Assembly: GCA_035999765.1 (NCBI GenBank)
Contig: CP108521.1
Coordinates: forward strand, 4,836,001 to 4,900,000
Length of the DNA stretch: 64,000 bases
Origin: Streptomyces sp. NBC_01231
Lineage (GTDB): Bacteria; Actinomycetota; Actinomycetes; Streptomycetales; Streptomycetaceae
Direction: 5' to 3'
Positions 34,117 through 43,496 of the stretch are shown one piece after another (position 1 is the first letter of the stretch; the number at the start of each line of letters is the position of its first letter). The notes beneath the pieces were generated by a model. The model was not told the DNA's origin, did no database searches, and worked only from the letters and a program-made list of their open reading frames with translations. The position numbers and the translations under genes are program-made.

Positions 34117-34817
34117 ACCGTCACCTGCTCGCGCAGGACGCCGTCGCGGATGGTGACCGTGCGCACGCCGCGTTCGGCCACGGCCGGGTCGTGGGTGATG
34201 ACGAGGACGGTCATCCCCAGGGCGTGCAGGTGCTCCAGCAGGCCGAGGACGGAATCGGCGTTGCGGCTGTCCAGGTTGCCCGTCGGCTCGTCGCACAACA
34301 ACAGCGAGGGCCGGGACACCAGCGCACGGGCTATCGCCACGCGCTGCCGCTCACCGCCGGACAACCGGGTGGGCAGGGCGTCCAGCCGGTGTCCGAGGCC
34401 GACCTGCTCCAGGGCGTCCTGGGCGCGTTGCCTGCGTTCCGTCCTGGGGGCGCCGTTGTAGACCATGGCCAGCTGGACGTTCTCCCGGGCGCTGCGGTGC
34501 GGCAGCAGATGGAAGGACTGGAACACGAAGCCGATACGGCGTCCGCGCAGGGCCGTGCGGTCCCCGTCCTTCAGCTTTCCGGTGTCGATGCCGTCCAGGA
34601 GGTACGTCCCCTCGGTCGGGGCGTCCAGCAGGCCCGCGATGTTCAGGAACGTCGACTTCCCCGAGCCGGAGGGGCCGATCACCGTCACGAACTCGCCCTG
34701 CTCGATGACCAGGTCGCAGGGCCGAAAGGCCGGCACGGGCGGGGGGCCGGGGTAGGTCAGGCCGACCTGCCGGAACTCGATCACCGGGGGGCCGACGGGC
34801 GTACCGGGGGCGCTCAC
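34113..34817 (-). CDS. ABC transporter ATP-binding protein (MacB/LolD type)
   Basis: 234 residues. Walker A GPSGSGKST, Q-loop 'FVFQSFHLLPHRSA', signature LSGGERQRVAIARAL, Walker B 'LLLCDEPTGNLD' and the switch His in 'VLVITHDPAV'. It powers the adjacent permease. The start overlaps the adaptor stop by ATGA and the stop overlaps the permease start, so all three genes are translationally linked. Confidence 0.93.
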   Translation of the reverse strand: MSAPGTPVGPPVIEFRQVGLTYPGPPPVPAFRPCDLVIEQGEFVTVIGPSGSGKSTFLNIAGLLDAPTEGTYLLDGIDTGKLKDGDRTALRGRRIGFVFQSFHLLPHRSARENVQLAMVYNGAPRTERRQRAQDALEQVGLGHRLDALPTRLSGGERQRVAIARALVSRPSLLLCDEPTGNLDSRNADSVLGLLEHLHALGMTVLVITHDPAVAERGVRTVTIRDGVLREQVTV

Positions 34818-36361
34818 TTGTCGCCCTTCGCGGTGCGGTCGACGCCGGTGACGACCTCGTCGCCCTCGGCCAGACGCGCGCCGGCGACCGGTTTGACCTC
34901 CACGTACCCGTCGCCGGTGGTGCCGGTCGTCACTTCCACCCGGCGCTGTTTGTCCCCGGCCTCCTGGACGGTGACCACGGTCTTGCCGTCGGCCCCGGCG
35001 GTGATCGCGGTGACGGGGACGACGAGTGCCTTGCCCTTGGTCGACGCGGCCTCGACGGTCAGCCGGACGTCCTGGCCCACGGTGTTCGACGGCAGTGCCT
35101 TCTCGGGTTCGACGACCACGAGATAGCCCTGCGTCTGGGCCGCCGCGCCGCCGGCGCCCTCGGCGGCCCCGCCGTTCTGTGCCGGATCGCCGGTGGTCTG
35201 CTCCTGCCCGGTGTCCATGGTGTCCGCCACCGAACGGACCGAGGCGGTGACCTTGACGCCCGTCGTCTCCGACAGGATCTCGACCTTCTGGCCGACCCTG
35301 ACGAGCCCCTTCTGGGACTCCTGGAGATAGCCGTTGACCGCGAGTTTGCCGGCGGAGACGGTCATCACCTTCCCGGTGGCCGCGGAGCCGAGCACCGCGT
35401 TGACGCTGTCGACCCGGGCCGGGAAGCCGGAGAGGTAGACGACCTCGGACGCGGGCAGCATGGGTCCGGCCGCCACCTGTGCCTCGGTGAGCCTGGTGCG
35501 GGCGCGTTCCAGATCCTGCGCGGCCCGGTCGACGGCCTTGCGGGTGTCCGCGTTCGGGGTCTTCACGCGGGCGTCCTCGGCGTCCTGCCAGGCACGTTCG
35601 GCGGCGGTCACGGCGTCCTGCGCGCCCTGGACGGCGGTGGTGCCGTCCTCCTGCGCGGACACCGGGTTGTAGCCGATCGACGCGTAGAACGCGGTCAGCG
35701 CGGACTTGGTGCCGGCCCCGAAGGTGCCGCGCGGGTCGCTGCCCGTGCCGTGTCCCAACCCGGCGAGCGCGGACTGGAGTTGGGCGACGTCGTCGCCGGT
35801 GGAGCCCGGCTTGAGGTCACGGTAGACGGGGACCCGTCCCTTCAGCGCGAAGACCGGGCGGCCGGAGACCTCGACGAGCACCTGGCCCGCCTTGATCTCC
35901 GTACCCACCTTCTTCGGGGCCTTGGTGACGACCGCGCCGGTCGTTCCCTCACCGCCCGCGCCGGAGGGCGAGACGTCCACGGACTGGCCCGCCACCACCG
36001 TGCCGCGGATGATGACGGAGTCCTTGAGCACCCGGTTCTCCACCGGCGCCGTGAGGACGTCCTCCGGCGGCGGCTCGGCCTCGGCCGCGGCCTGTGCCGG
36101 TGACTTCACGACGAACGAGGCGGCGATGCCGGCGCCGGTCAGCAGCACCGCGGCCACCGCCACCGCCGCCACCCACCTGCGCTTCTGCGCCAAGCCGGAA
36201 TCCGCGGCCCGGGAGGACTCACCGGACCGGTCGGACTCACCAGGCCGGTCGGACGCATCGGACGGGGCGAACTCACCAGGCCGGGCGAACTCACCGGACG
36301 GCGCGAACTCACCGGACCGGTCGAATCCCGGCGTAGGGACGGACTGTTTGGGTTCGGACAC
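34814..36361 (-). CDS. Periplasmic-adaptor-like protein with peptidoglycan-binding domain
   Basis: 515 residues. The N-terminal 55 residues carry repeats of (S/R/P)GEFA and PGES-like units. A membrane helix follows ('AAVAVAAVLLTGAGIAASFVV'), then an HlyD/RND-like barrel, a peptidoglycan-binding-like domain ('LKPGSTGDDVAQLQSALAGLG') and a coiled-coil segment ('AERAWQDAEDARV'). It links the inner-membrane ABC pair to the wall. The GTG start follows GGAGAGG. Confidence 0.85.
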   Translation of the reverse strand: MSEPKQSVPTPGFDRSGEFAPSGEFARPGEFAPSDASDRPGESDRSGESSRAADSGLAQKRRWVAAVAVAAVLLTGAGIAASFVVKSPAQAAAEAEPPPEDVLTAPVENRVLKDSVIIRGTVVAGQSVDVSPSGAGGEGTTGAVVTKAPKKVGTEIKAGQVLVEVSGRPVFALKGRVPVYRDLKPGSTGDDVAQLQSALAGLGHGTGSDPRGTFGAGTKSALTAFYASIGYNPVSAQEDGTTAVQGAQDAVTAAERAWQDAEDARVKTPNADTRKAVDRAAQDLERARTRLTEAQVAAGPMLPASEVVYLSGFPARVDSVNAVLGSAATGKVMTVSAGKLAVNGYLQESQKGLVRVGQKVEILSETTGVKVTASVRSVADTMDTGQEQTTGDPAQNGGAAEGAGGAAAQTQGYLVVVEPEKALPSNTVGQDVRLTVEAASTKGKALVVPVTAITAGADGKTVVTVQEAGDKQRRVEVTTGTTGDGYVEVKPVAGARLAEGDEVVTGVDRTAKGDK

Positions 36362-36417
36362 TGCGCCTCTCCGGGCCGACTGGTTTTCTACCTGGACGCG
36401 TTGAAGGCGGCCCGGCG

Positions 36418-37389
36418 TTACAGAACCTCGGCCATCAACTTCAACTGCTTGTCCTTCGTCTTCCTGACCTCGGCGAGCGCCTCGGCGTTCTGCTCGATCA
36501 TCTGCTCCTGGTAGGCGACGTCCACGGCGAACCAGGTACCGACGACGTTGTACTTCGCCTTGCAGGCGACGTCGGCGGCGGCGACCTGCTTCTCCTTGGC
36601 GGTGGCGAGGGCGGCCTGCTGCCACTGCGGGTCGTCGTTGGCCTTCATCGGGTCCGCGTACGTGTAGCCCTTCTCCTTCATGCAGGCGGACCACTTCCCG
36701 AAGACGGCCTTCACCCGCGAGTCCTCGTAGGACTTGGCCCAGCTGTCGGTGTTGACCTTGTCGGCGATCGGCGGGGCGCCGTCCTCGGCGGGCTGGTCGG
36801 GCGAGTAGCCCAGTTTGGTCTTCGCCTCACCGATGCATCCGCCGACCGGAACCTTCTGGCCGTTGTAGTCCTGGCCGCCCTTCGCGGCGGCGGAACCCGG
36901 CTTCACGTCCGGGTCGTTGGTGCCGTTGAGCACCATGGCGGCCGCCGGGGCCAACTCCTGGGGCTTCGGCTTGCCGACCGCCTTCTCCGAGCCCGGCGGC
37001 TTGTATCCGTGGCCGGCCACGTCGTCGCCGTCCGTGGGGCCGTAGCGAAGCTGGGTGAGGCTCTTGGGTTCAAAGACGGCCGCCTGATCGGGGACCTGGT
37101 AGGCGATGCCGAACCTGGACATGCACCGTTCCCTGAGGACGAGTTCGGCCTGCAGGATCTGCTTGCCCTCCTCGGGGCTGAGCAGGTACGCCTCGATCGG
37201 GAGGGACTTGTCCGTCACCGAGACCAGCTTCGGGATCGAGGAGACGTCGGGTGCACCCGCTCCCGCGCCCGCGCCCGGCTTGTCCTCGTCCCCGGATCCT
37301 GAGTCGGAGGAACCGCAGCCCGCGATGCCGGACAGCACCACGGCGGCGCACAGAACGGTCAGCGGGGCGGTGAAGCGACGGGTACGCAT
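36418..37389 (-). CDS. Secreted lipoprotein of the export operon
   Basis: About 323 residues. The signal peptide 'MRTRRFTAPLTVLCAAVVLSGIAGC' has a lipobox IAGC, then a Ser/Gly/Asp linker and a domain with four or more Cys (ERCMSRFG, VGGCIGEAKT, SACMKEKGYTYADP, DVACKAKYN). An ATG at 37401 lies 4 codons upstream. It precedes the adaptor gene by 57 bp on the same strand, so it is probably the first gene of the operon. No enzyme motif is visible; a substrate-binding or chaperone role is possible. Confidence 0.8.
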   Translation of the reverse strand: MRTRRFTAPLTVLCAAVVLSGIAGCGSSDSGSGDEDKPGAGAGAGAPDVSSIPKLVSVTDKSLPIEAYLLSPEEGKQILQAELVLRERCMSRFGIAYQVPDQAAVFEPKSLTQLRYGPTDGDDVAGHGYKPPGSEKAVGKPKPQELAPAAAMVLNGTNDPDVKPGSAAAKGGQDYNGQKVPVGGCIGEAKTKLGYSPDQPAEDGAPPIADKVNTDSWAKSYEDSRVKAVFGKWSACMKEKGYTYADPMKANDDPQWQQAALATAKEKQVAAADVACKAKYNVVGTWFAVDVAYQEQMIEQNAEALAEVRKTKDKQLKLMAEVL

Positions 37390-37474
37390 CGTGATGCTCA
37401 TCCTTGGTTGGCTGGTCCGGTGCTGGTGACGGGGGCCGCCGGCCAGTGCCTGCCGCGGCACTAGAATCCGGGCG

Positions 37475-37511
37475 CGGGGGTGCGCTGCCCAGCTGCATTG
37501 GGCAGCGCACC
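37475..37511 (-). terminator. 15-bp-stem hairpin between the inhibitor and lipoprotein genes
   Basis: GGGGTGCGCTGCCCA (37475-37489) pairs perfectly with TGGGCAGCGCACCCC (37497-37511), loop of 7. It lies 48 bp after the inhibitor stop on the minus strand. Confidence 0.9.
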
Positions 37512-37559
37512 CCTTGCCTGTTGCGGTGACGTGGGCCTGGGCCCGTGTCGTGCGGCGGA

Positions 37560-37961
37560 CTAGCGGTAGAACTTGCCGGACGCGTTGTCGTTCTTGAGAT
37601 CGCCGTTCAGGTTCGCCGCGCCGCCGGCCGGGATCCCCTGGGAGGCGCCGCCGTAGTTGCTGTTGAAGTACTGGCGGATGCCCCAGTCGAAGTCCCAGTT
37701 GTCCACCGAGGCGGTGTTGTTCTTCACCGCCACGCCGGCGCCGGCACTGCCGGCCGCACTGGCGCTGAAGTAGTAACCGGCGTAGTTGGGGATGTCGAAG
37801 TACTGGCGGTAGAAGGCCCCCTTGAAGTCGCTGTTGTAGTACAGGCAGGCGTAGCCCGTCGTGCAGTACTCGGCGGCACTGGCGGAGCCGGCCGTGCCGA
37901 GGGAGACACCGAAGCCCGCCAGAGCGACCGCTCCGGCGGTGGCCAGGGTTCTGATGCGCAT
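37560..37961 (-). CDS. Secreted peptidase inhibitor, family I36-like
   Basis: 133 residues. The Sec signal peptide is 'MRIRTLATAGAVALAGFGVSLGTAGSASA'-like, cut before AEYC. The mature part (about 104 residues) has 'GYACLYYNSDFKGAFYRQYF' and repeated aromatic/Gly-Asn segments, the beta/gamma-crystallin-like pattern of the I36 metalloprotease inhibitor family (SMPI). It is expected outside the cell. GGGAAC precedes the ATG. Confidence 0.82.
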   Translation of the reverse strand: MRIRTLATAGAVALAGFGVSLGTAGSASAAEYCTTGYACLYYNSDFKGAFYRQYFDIPNYAGYYFSASAAGSAGAGVAVKNNTASVDNWDFDWGIRQYFNSNYGGASQGIPAGGAANLNGDLKNDNASGKFYR

Positions 37962-38357
37962 GAAGTTCCCTTCGTAGGTTCATGCCGACATGACGCTCCG
38001 GACCCCGCGGCGCGTTACAAAAACCGTGGCGTCCGCTGCGACCGGAACGTACATAGCCCGAACGTCTGACCGAAAGGCGATAAACGGGGGTGACCAGAAG
38101 CCGCCCTCTGTCACCTCTTTCCTGACGCGGAGTCACCCGGCCGTCACTGATCCGCTGGCCAGCGCGACGGAATACGGATAAGGGGAAGGCGGGAGAAGCC
38201 GGGCCAAATATCCCCGATATCGGAAAAAGGCTGAATTACCAGGACGGTGGAACATATAATTCCACCCCATGTTCCCCAACAAGCTTGGCCGGTTTCACCC
38301 ACCACGCCCCCGACCGACACCGGCACATGCAGGGCCCGCGGCACGTACGGTGCCCGG
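37962..38357. other. 396-bp gene-free region, unusually AT-rich at its right end
   Basis: No supported gene. From about 38160 to 38280 the G+C content drops clearly relative to the neighbours. It contains CCGATATCGG (38214-38223) and the inverted repeat at 38246-38266. It probably holds the divergent promoters of the inhibitor and kinase genes, and may mark the junction of an acquired segment. Confidence 0.6.
38246..38266. promoter_or_regulatory. Operator-like inverted repeat
   Basis: GGTGGAA-CATATAA-TTCCACC, perfect 7-bp arms with an AT-only centre, 92 bp before the APH(6)-like start. No adjacent regulator gene is present, so a binding protein cannot be named. Confidence 0.55.
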
Positions 38358-39311
38358 ATGATCGCGGTACCGGAGACGTTCGTACGCGGCACGGTCGAGC
38401 GGGAGGGAGCGGCCGGGGAGACCTGGCTGGCCGAACTGCCGGGCGTCGTGGAGGAGTTGCTGGGTCGCTGGGCGTGCGTGCCCGACGGCGGGGTCACCCA
38501 CGGGGGCGTCGGCCTGATCGCCCCGGTACGGCGGCGTGGTTCGGGGACCGCCGCCGTGCTGAAGGTGTCGTTCCCGCATCCCGGCAACGTGCACGAGCCG
38601 GACGCGTTCGCCGCGTGGGGCGGGCAGGGCGCCGTCCTGCTGTACGAGCGGGACGACGACCGGTTCGCGATGTTGCTGGAGCGGGCCGGCACGCGGACGC
38701 TGGCGGAGGTCGAGGCCGGTGACGAGGACGTGATCGTCGGTGTGGCGGGGCGTCTCAGTCGCCGGCTTGCCCTGCCCGCGCCGACCGGAGGGCCGCCGCT
38801 GCCACGGCTGCGGGAGCGGACCGAGGTCTGGGAGGAGGAACTGCACAGGGACGCGGGCGAGTTGGACCACGAGCTGCCGGAACGGGTGCTCGACGCCGCC
38901 CTGGCGACCGTCCGCGAGCTGGGCCCGGCGCAGCCGGACCTCCTGGTCCACGGCGACCTGCACGCCCGGAACATCCTGTGCGCCGACCGGGAACCCTGGC
39001 TGGCCGTCGATCCCAAGGGCTGTGTGGGAGACCCCGCCTACGACGGCGGCACCCTGCTCAAGTCGCGGGCCCTGGCGCTGCTGGAGGCGGACGACCTGGG
39101 CAAGGCCGTGCATCGCGCCCTGGACGTGTTCGCGGAGGCGGCGGAGCTCGACCGGGAACGGGTCAGGCGCTGGGCCCAGTTCCACGCGGTGCAGGCCGCG
39201 TTCCACGGGCGTCGGCACGGGTTCCGGGTGGCCCGGGGCGGGGCACGGCTGGACTGGATCATCCGGTTCGCGGACGAGTTGGCGGACTTCCTCACGCAGC
39301 CCTCCCGGTAG
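38358..39311 (+). CDS. APH(6)/streptomycin-hydroxyurea-type kinase
   Basis: 317 residues. The catalytic loop is 'LLVHGDLHARNIL' and the metal site 'WLAVDPKGCVGDPAYDGGTLL', the signature of the aminoglycoside/hydroxyurea antibiotic-resistance kinase family. It would phosphorylate streptomycin-like or related small molecules. TACGGT lies six bases before the ATG with no Shine-Dalgarno, a leaderless pattern. No antibiotic gene cluster is in this window. Confidence 0.85.
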   Translation: MIAVPETFVRGTVEREGAAGETWLAELPGVVEELLGRWACVPDGGVTHGGVGLIAPVRRRGSGTAAVLKVSFPHPGNVHEPDAFAAWGGQGAVLLYERDDDRFAMLLERAGTRTLAEVEAGDEDVIVGVAGRLSRRLALPAPTGGPPLPRLRERTEVWEEELHRDAGELDHELPERVLDAALATVRELGPAQPDLLVHGDLHARNILCADREPWLAVDPKGCVGDPAYDGGTLLKSRALALLEADDLGKAVHRALDVFAEAAELDRERVRRWAQFHAVQAAFHGRRHGFRVARGGARLDWIIRFADELADFLTQPSR

Positions 39312-39469
39312 CGGCGCTCACGCGGCCCTCGCGGACCCGGCCCTGAGCCCCGCCGGGCCCGCCCACCCGGATCGCGACGGGATCGCGACGGGATCCCGGC
39401 AACGTTTCTGTCATCGGCTGCGACTGCCACGTGTCGGTACCCGCCCCCCCCACTTGATCGGAACCAGCC

Positions 39470-41545
39470 GTGAGCGAAACCCGCAGCAGGACCCGCCACC
39501 GCAGAAGGAAGACGGCGCTGGCGGTGACTCTCCCCCTCGCCCTGACCGCCGCCGGGACCATGGCGTTCGGCACTGACCTCGGTCTCTTCGGCGCGGACGC
39601 ACAGTCGACGGCGTCCGCCGCCACGGCCGCCCCCGCCTGGGCCACCGCCACCGCCGACGGCTTCGCCTCCGTCAACGCGCTGGGCCAGAACGGCACCTAC
39701 GGCGGCCGGGACGGCAAGACCGTCACCGTCAAGACCCTCGCCGACCTGGAGAAGTACGCGACCGCGCCGGAGCCGTACGTGATCGTCGTCGCCGCGGCCA
39801 TCACCATGAACCCGGTCGGGAAAGAGATCAAGGTCCAGTCGGACAAGACCATCGTCGGCGCCGGCACCTCCGGGCACATCGTCGGTGGCGGATTCTTCCT
39901 CGGCCAGGGCGTGCACAACGTCATCATCCGCAACCTGACGATCCGGGACGCCTACCAGGGCGTGTGGAACGACAAGGAGCACGACTTCGACGCCATCCAG
40001 ATGGACGGCGCCCACCATGTCTGGATCGACCACAACGACCTGCGGCACATGGCCGACGGACTCATCGACAGCCGCAAGGACACCACGTACCTGACGGTCT
40101 CCTGGAACAAACTGAGCCAGGAGAACAAGGCGTTCGGCATCGGCTGGACCGACAACGTCACCGCGGACATGACGATCCACCACAACTGGATCCGCGAGAC
40201 GGAGCAACGCAACCCCTCCACGGACAACGTCGCCCACGCACACCTCTACAACAACTACCTGGAGGACGAGGCGGGCACCTCCATCACCTCCTCCTACGGC
40301 AACTACTCGCGCGGCAAAACCAACATGGTCCTGGAGAACTCCTACTTCCAGGGCCTGAAGAACCCGGTGACCCGCGACGACACGGCCACCGTCGTGCAGC
40401 GCGGCAACGTGTTCTCCGGCACGAGCGGCGACAACGAGAGCGGCGGCCCCGGTGCCGCGTGGGACCCGAAGAAGTACTACGCGTACACGCTGGACAAGGC
40501 CGCCGACGTCCCGGCGCTCCTCAAGTCGGGTGTGGGCCCCCGCACTTCCATCGGTACGACGGCCACGACGGCCACGACGAAGGCAGCCGCGGCCACCACC
40601 CTCACCGTCGCCAAGGACGGCAGCGGGCAGTACTCGACGGTCCAGGCCGCCGTGAACGCCGTACCCGCGAACAACCCCTCCCGCGTGGTGATCGCCGTCA
40701 AGCCGGGCACGTACCGCGAGCTGGTCAAGGTCCCGTCCAACAAGCCGCACGTCACCATCCAGGGCACCGGCGGCAGCCGCAAGGACACCACGATCGTCTA
40801 CAACAACGCGTCGGGCACCCCCAAGCCCGGCGGAGGCACCTACGGCACCGGCGGCAGCGCCAGCGTCGCCGTCGACGCGGACGACTTCCAGGCCCGCAAC
40901 CTGACCATCTCCAACGACTTCGACGAGGCCGCCCACCAGGACATCGCCAACCAGGCGGTCGCCCTGCGCACCTCCGCCGACAAGGTGTTCCTCGACGGCG
41001 TCATCGTCAGCGGCGACCAGGACACCCTGCTGGTGGACACCGCGTCCAAGGACAAGCTGGGCCGCGTCTACATCGCCAACTCCTACGTCATCGGCAACAC
41101 CGACTTCATCTTCGGCCGCGCCACCGCGGTGATCGACAAGTCCGTCATCACCCTGAAGAAGCGCTGGAACGGCACCTCGGCCGGCTACGTCACGGCCCCC
41201 AGCACGGCCGCGAACCGCAAGGGCATCCTGATCGCCAACTCCACGGTGAGCGGTGACGTGTCCGACCGGAGCTTCTTCCTCGGCCGCCCCTGGCACGCCG
41301 GTGGCGACGCGAGCCTCGACCCGCAGACCACCGTCCGCAACACCAGCCTCAGCGCCGCGATCAGGACCACTCCCTGGACCGACATGAGCGGCTTCTCCTG
41401 GAAGGACGACCGCTTCGCCGAGTACAAGAACACCGGCTCGGGCTCGGGCGCCGCGAGCTCCGACCGCCCCCAGCTGACCGACGCCCAGGCCACCGGCCAG
41501 GAGGTCGCCGACTGGCTGGGCGACTGGACGCCCACGGCTTCCTGA
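39470..41545 (+). CDS. Secreted pectate lyase-pectin methylesterase fusion
   Basis: 691 residues. The signal peptide has 'RRRKTALAVTLPLALTAAGTMAFG'. The first catalytic domain is a PL1 pectate lyase (about 60-350: 'NVIIRNLTIRDA', 'DAIQMDGAHHVWIDHNDL', 'RFGHHN-like MTIHHNWI'). A Thr/Ala linker is followed by a CE8 pectin methylesterase (about 375-690) with QAVALR, 'GDQDTLLVD', 'GNTDFIFGRA' and 'FLGRPW'. One enzyme can de-esterify and cleave pectin. GTG start. Confidence 0.92.
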   Translation: MSETRSRTRHRRRKTALAVTLPLALTAAGTMAFGTDLGLFGADAQSTASAATAAPAWATATADGFASVNALGQNGTYGGRDGKTVTVKTLADLEKYATAPEPYVIVVAAAITMNPVGKEIKVQSDKTIVGAGTSGHIVGGGFFLGQGVHNVIIRNLTIRDAYQGVWNDKEHDFDAIQMDGAHHVWIDHNDLRHMADGLIDSRKDTTYLTVSWNKLSQENKAFGIGWTDNVTADMTIHHNWIRETEQRNPSTDNVAHAHLYNNYLEDEAGTSITSSYGNYSRGKTNMVLENSYFQGLKNPVTRDDTATVVQRGNVFSGTSGDNESGGPGAAWDPKKYYAYTLDKAADVPALLKSGVGPRTSIGTTATTATTKAAAATTLTVAKDGSGQYSTVQAAVNAVPANNPSRVVIAVKPGTYRELVKVPSNKPHVTIQGTGGSRKDTTIVYNNASGTPKPGGGTYGTGGSASVAVDADDFQARNLTISNDFDEAAHQDIANQAVALRTSADKVFLDGVIVSGDQDTLLVDTASKDKLGRVYIANSYVIGNTDFIFGRATAVIDKSVITLKKRWNGTSAGYVTAPSTAANRKGILIANSTVSGDVSDRSFFLGRPWHAGGDASLDPQTTVRNTSLSAAIRTTPWTDMSGFSWKDDRFAEYKNTGSGSGAASSDRPQLTDAQATGQEVADWLGDWTPTAS

Positions 41546-41570
41546 CGCACGGCCTGCTCCCCCAGTCGTC

Positions 41571-41627
41571 CCCGACACCGCGCCTTCCCGACCCCACTCC
41601 TTCCCGACACCGCGCCTTCCCGACCCC
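41571..41627. repeat. 25-bp direct repeat after the pectinase gene
   Basis: CCCGACACCGCGCCTTCCCG plus ACCCC occurs at 41571-41595 and 41603-41627 (period 32 bp). It lies in the gap between the pectinase stop and the Imm49 gene. Confidence 0.75.
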
Positions 41628-41723
41628 GACGCCCAACCGACTCCCATCGCTCCCCCGGCGACCCGCGATCGATCTAGGCTTGGGCCGGATCATGGAGTCG
41701 GGGAGCGACGGGGGAGCGGGACA

Positions 41724-43484
41724 GTGCGAATAGAGCGGCACCGGGTCGGGGAGGCGGCCGTCGCGGCGGTCCGCGATGATTTCGTCAACCGGATCGGCTC
41801 GCAGGTGCGGTCGATGTCGAAGGCCGGTCCGGTGACCGCGTACGAGTGGTGGCTGCTCGCCGAGGAGTTCGTCGAGTACCTGGGCGCGCTCTCCGTCGAG
41901 ACGCCCGATCTGCACACGCCGGAGGCGAAGGCGGTGCTGGAGGACGCGGTGGAGGCCGCCGCCGGGGCGGTGGCGTACGCGGCGTACTTCCCGAACAACC
42001 ACTTCCAGGTCTTCCTCAACTATGTGAACTGGGGCATGGTCTACGACCCCGAGGCCGAGGGCAGCCCGGAGTCGGTCGGCGCCGGCCAGTGGCTGGACGC
42101 GTTCTGCCTGTCCGTCCTCGGTGCCAAGGCCGAATGGCACGGCGAGGCCTTCCACTTCGCCCGCGAGGCCCCGCAGCAGGGCCGGGCCGGGCGGCCCGAC
42201 ACCGAGCTGATCAACGGCTTCATGGCGTACGTCATCGGCGACACCGGGGACGACGACGCGAACTACCCGCCCTCCCGCGAGGAGAAGCTCGCCGCGATCG
42301 ACGCGGCGATCGCCCGGATCCGGGCCCTGGAGGCGGAGACCGCCGAGGACCTGGTCGACCATCCGCACAGCCTCGGTCTACAGGCCCTGCGAGCGCTGAC
42401 CGCGGGCGACCGGGAGGCGTTCGGCTCGGCGGTGGTACGACTGCTGCTGCCGCTCGCCGACCTCCCCCGCCCGGGGGCGCGTCCGGGCAGCCTGCTGCCG
42501 CTGCTGCCGCTCGCGCTGACGGCGCTGGCGTACCGCCGCGAGGGCTGGCCGTCCCCCGTCGACTCCGGGTATCTGCCGCACGCGCTGGTCACCGGTTTCG
42601 AGACGCCGCCGCCGCGAGTGGGGGCGTACGGCCGTGACCGGCGCCCGGACGCGGTCGCCGAACTCGCCTTCGGTGTGGTGGAGTTGGAGCGGCCGGTGGA
42701 TCCGCAGCCGCTGAGCCCGGAGAGCGAGGCCCAGTTCGAGCGGTACACCCGGGAGGCCTTCACCCCGGTGCCGGGGGAGCCACTCGCCGCCTGGGAGCTG
42801 GCGCACGCCGTCACGGACCAGGAGATCCTCTTCAAGACCCGCGCCTCGCACTCCGCCGACGCGACGGACCTCCAGTTCGGCAACCTGCGGCTCGCCGCCG
42901 AGCTGGGCGCCGCACTCTTCCGTACGACGCTGGCGGAGCCCGGCACCGAGGTCGAGGTGACGATCGACGGGACGACCGTCACGTACCCCGCCTGCCGTGA
43001 CGAGGACGCCGGGCCGGGCGCCTGGCACCGGGCGGTGAACCTCGCCCTGATCACGGGCCGTCGCGAGGACCTGGCGCCGCTGGTCCTCGCGGGCCCGACC
43101 TGTGTCTCCTCCGACGGGTCCGCCTTCGCCTCGTACCGGCAGGCCCTGCACGACTACCTGCGCGGCGAGGATCCCGAACCCGCCACGGACCAGGCACTGC
43201 TGGACTGCGCGAAGGCCCAGAACCACGCGTTCCTGCCGCCCCCGGCGGTCCTGTTCTCCCAGCTCGTCGAAGGCGACGAGGAGACCTTCAACCTGGCCCT
43301 CCTCGACGCCCTCGAAGCCCACCGCGACCACCACCGCATCGCCGACCGCGCCACCGACTGCGACGCCGCGATCAACCTCGACATCCTGGCCCTCGTCTGC
43401 CACGCCCGCCGCCGCGGCTGGCAGATCAGGGTCACGTCCCCGTACCTGCCGGCGCGGATCCTGGAGGCGGCGGAGCCGTTCTAG
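41724..43484 (+). CDS. Imm49-family immunity-like protein
   Basis: 586 residues, soluble, rich in Ala/Glu helices. The N-terminal part 'VNRIGSQVRSMSKAGPVTAYEWWLLAEEFVEYL' matches the Imm49 family as I remember it from Streptomyces annotations, and a second Imm49-like half appears to follow (about 310-586). Imm49 proteins are thought to neutralise polymorphic toxins. No toxin gene lies next to it, so it may be an orphan immunity gene. GTG start. It converges with the serine hydrolase with 12 bp between them. Confidence 0.75.
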   Translation: MRIERHRVGEAAVAAVRDDFVNRIGSQVRSMSKAGPVTAYEWWLLAEEFVEYLGALSVETPDLHTPEAKAVLEDAVEAAAGAVAYAAYFPNNHFQVFLNYVNWGMVYDPEAEGSPESVGAGQWLDAFCLSVLGAKAEWHGEAFHFAREAPQQGRAGRPDTELINGFMAYVIGDTGDDDANYPPSREEKLAAIDAAIARIRALEAETAEDLVDHPHSLGLQALRALTAGDREAFGSAVVRLLLPLADLPRPGARPGSLLPLLPLALTALAYRREGWPSPVDSGYLPHALVTGFETPPPRVGAYGRDRRPDAVAELAFGVVELERPVDPQPLSPESEAQFERYTREAFTPVPGEPLAAWELAHAVTDQEILFKTRASHSADATDLQFGNLRLAAELGAALFRTTLAEPGTEVEVTIDGTTVTYPACRDEDAGPGAWHRAVNLALITGRREDLAPLVLAGPTCVSSDGSAFASYRQALHDYLRGEDPEPATDQALLDCAKAQNHAFLPPPAVLFSQLVEGDEETFNLALLDALEAHRDHHRIADRATDCDAAINLDILALVCHARRRGWQIRVTSPYLPARILEAAEPF

Positions 43485-43496
43485 AAGGCCTGGCTG

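Noticed and set aside
39038..41647. 869-codon minus-strand frame opposite the pectinase gene
   Set aside because: Shadow of the pectinase; Val/Gly/Asp-biased composition with no motifs.
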